A stretch of 6,246 nucleotides of DNA from Lachnospiraceae bacterium UBA3645 (lineage in GTDB: Bacteria > Bacillota > Clostridia > Lachnospirales > Lachnospiraceae): assembly GCA_002373555.1 (NCBI GenBank), contig DFKM01000181.1, forward strand, positions 1 to 6,246, read 5' to 3'. The translations under genes were made by a program, and so were the position numbers. Within the stretch, counting starts at the first letter, position 1. Each line of letters begins with the position of its first letter. The notes under the pieces were generated by a model. That model was not told the origin of the DNA, ran no database searches, and saw only the letters and a program-made list of their open reading frames with translations. Of this stretch, positions 5,876 through 6,246 are shown piece after piece.

Positions 5876-5902
5876 TCAGAAATTCCTCATCCGGAGCTGC
5901 AT
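5876..5902 (-). other. Possible 8-residue leader ORF in the SOS polymerase mRNA
   Basis: An ATG at 5902-5900 preceded by a GGGAGGG tract (about five bases away) starts MQLRMRNF and stops with TGA at 5878-5876, six bases before the polymerase's GGAGG. The ATG lies in the loop of a short hairpin, GGAGC/GCTCC (5907-5893). It could tune polymerase translation, or be chance. Confidence 0.2.
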
Positions 5903-5921
5903 GCTCCCTCCCTGTACGGCA

Positions 5922-5950
5922 ATTATACCAAACGTATGTTCGATTTTCAA
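5922..5950 (-). promoter_or_regulatory. SOS promoter of the Y-family polymerase gene
   Basis: TTGAAA (5950-5945), a 17-base spacer and a perfect TATAAT (5927-5922) with extended -10 TGG. The spacer holds a LexA box, so repressor binding would block RNA polymerase directly. Confidence 0.85.
5929..5942 (-). promoter_or_regulatory. LexA (DinR) SOS box
   Basis: CGAACATACGTTTG fits the Gram-positive LexA operator consensus CGAACRNRYGTTYG at every position. It lies between the -35 and -10 of the polymerase promoter. This predicts repression by LexA and induction by DNA damage. Confidence 0.9.
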
Positions 5951-5952
5951 GT

Positions 5953-5989
5953 CCAAAAGAAGCAGCCTGAAAACGGCTGCTCCTTTTGG
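5953..5989 (-). terminator. Intrinsic terminator after the cupin gene
   Basis: On the minus strand CCAAAAGGAGCAGCC (5989-5975) pairs with GGCTGCTTCTTTTGG (5967-5953) over a 7-base loop. All 15 positions pair, one as G-U. The descending arm carries the T-rich TTCTTTT. On the plus strand the same spot has an A-C mismatch. It ends two bases from the -35 of the SOS promoter and insulates it from the cupin gene. Confidence 0.75.
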
Positions 5990-6036
5990 CTTCTGTCCGG
6001 CGGCCGCCCCTTACGGAGACAGACCGCCCGCCTGCT

Positions 6037-6246
6037 TTATTTCAGTTTTTCGTATTCTTCTGCATTCACAGCTTCCAGCCATTCATTGCTTGCTTCTTCT
6101 CCCTCAACCTCGACCGCCAGATGGGAGAACCAGGAATCCGGAGCCGCACCGTGCCAGTGCTTCACTTCCGGCGGAATATTGACCACCGTACCCGGTGTCA
6201 TTTCGACAGGGTCCTTGCCCCATTCCTGATAGTAGCCTCTGCCGCC
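6037..6246 (-). CDS. Cupin domain-containing protein, C-terminal part
   Basis: Sixty-nine codons to a TAA at 6039-6037 are in the window; the 5' part lies beyond the right edge. The visible sequence holds the second half of a cupin barrel: GGRGYYQEWG (1-10), then TPGTVVNIPPEVKHWHG (17-33), with His30 and His32 as likely metal ligands, and WFSHLAVEV (39-47). This pattern, including the HWHGA...WFSHLA block, is common in small anaerobe cupins annotated only as cupin-domain proteins, some of them fused to a carboxymuconolactone decarboxylase-like domain. Enzymatic activity cannot be inferred from this part. The gene ends in its own terminator before the SOS promoter. Confidence 0.85.
   Translation of the reverse strand, partial: GGRGYYQEWGKDPVEMTPGTVVNIPPEVKHWHGAAPDSWFSHLAVEVEGEEASNEWLEAVNAEEYEKLK

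Noticed and set aside
5017..5970. 317-codon plus-strand frame opposite the polymerase gene
   Set aside because: It overlaps the polymerase gene, its SOS promoter and a terminator; no family resemblance.
1..6246. CRISPR array or cas genes to accompany the CARF nuclease
   Set aside because: No regularly spaced repeats and no Cas protein motifs are present in the window.

Overview
The window looks like chromosomal DNA from an anaerobic Gram-positive bacterium of the Clostridia type (Lachnospiraceae-like is my best guess). Supporting signs are a DegV-family lipid-binding protein, a rubredoxin remnant, a UvrX-like Y-family polymerase, GGAGG-type ribosome binding sites, intrinsic terminators with T-tracts, and a Bacillus/Clostridium-type LexA (DinR) box. 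No tRNA, rRNA, CRISPR array, transposase or integrase is visible.

Layout: 1-41 is the 5' end of a phosphohexomutase gene (minus strand). 156-1043 is a DegV-family protein (minus), whose promoter overlaps a terminator. 1185-2474 is a CPA-type cation/proton antiporter (minus) with a hairpin at the very start of its leader. 2639-2737 is the C-terminal half of a rubredoxin gene (minus), missing its first CxxC half but keeping its terminator. 2879-4045 is a CARF-nuclease of the Card1/DUF1887 type (plus), with its own promoter preceded by two TTTCCATAC repeats. 4050-4508 is the 5' third of a radical SAM gene (plus), set up as the second gene of the Card1-like operon but cut off. 4462-5859 is a Y-family translesion polymerase (minus) under an SOS promoter. 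6037-6246 is the C-terminal part of a cupin protein (minus).

The most notable part is the plus-strand block from about 2744 to 4466. It carries an orphan cyclic-oligonucleotide-type nuclease gene and the start of a coupled radical SAM gene. Both edges look like breakpoints: the rubredoxin gene lost its 5' end at the left edge, and the radical SAM gene lost its 3' end at the right edge, exactly at the stop codon of the polymerase gene. This suggests a translocated or inserted segment, or an assembly join. Everything outside the block is transcribed from the minus strand. The polymerase gene has no visible terminator, so SOS-induced transcription could run antisense into the radical SAM remnant and the nuclease gene.

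The other genes are housekeeping or stress functions in separate transcription units, each closed by its own terminator or opened by its own promoter.
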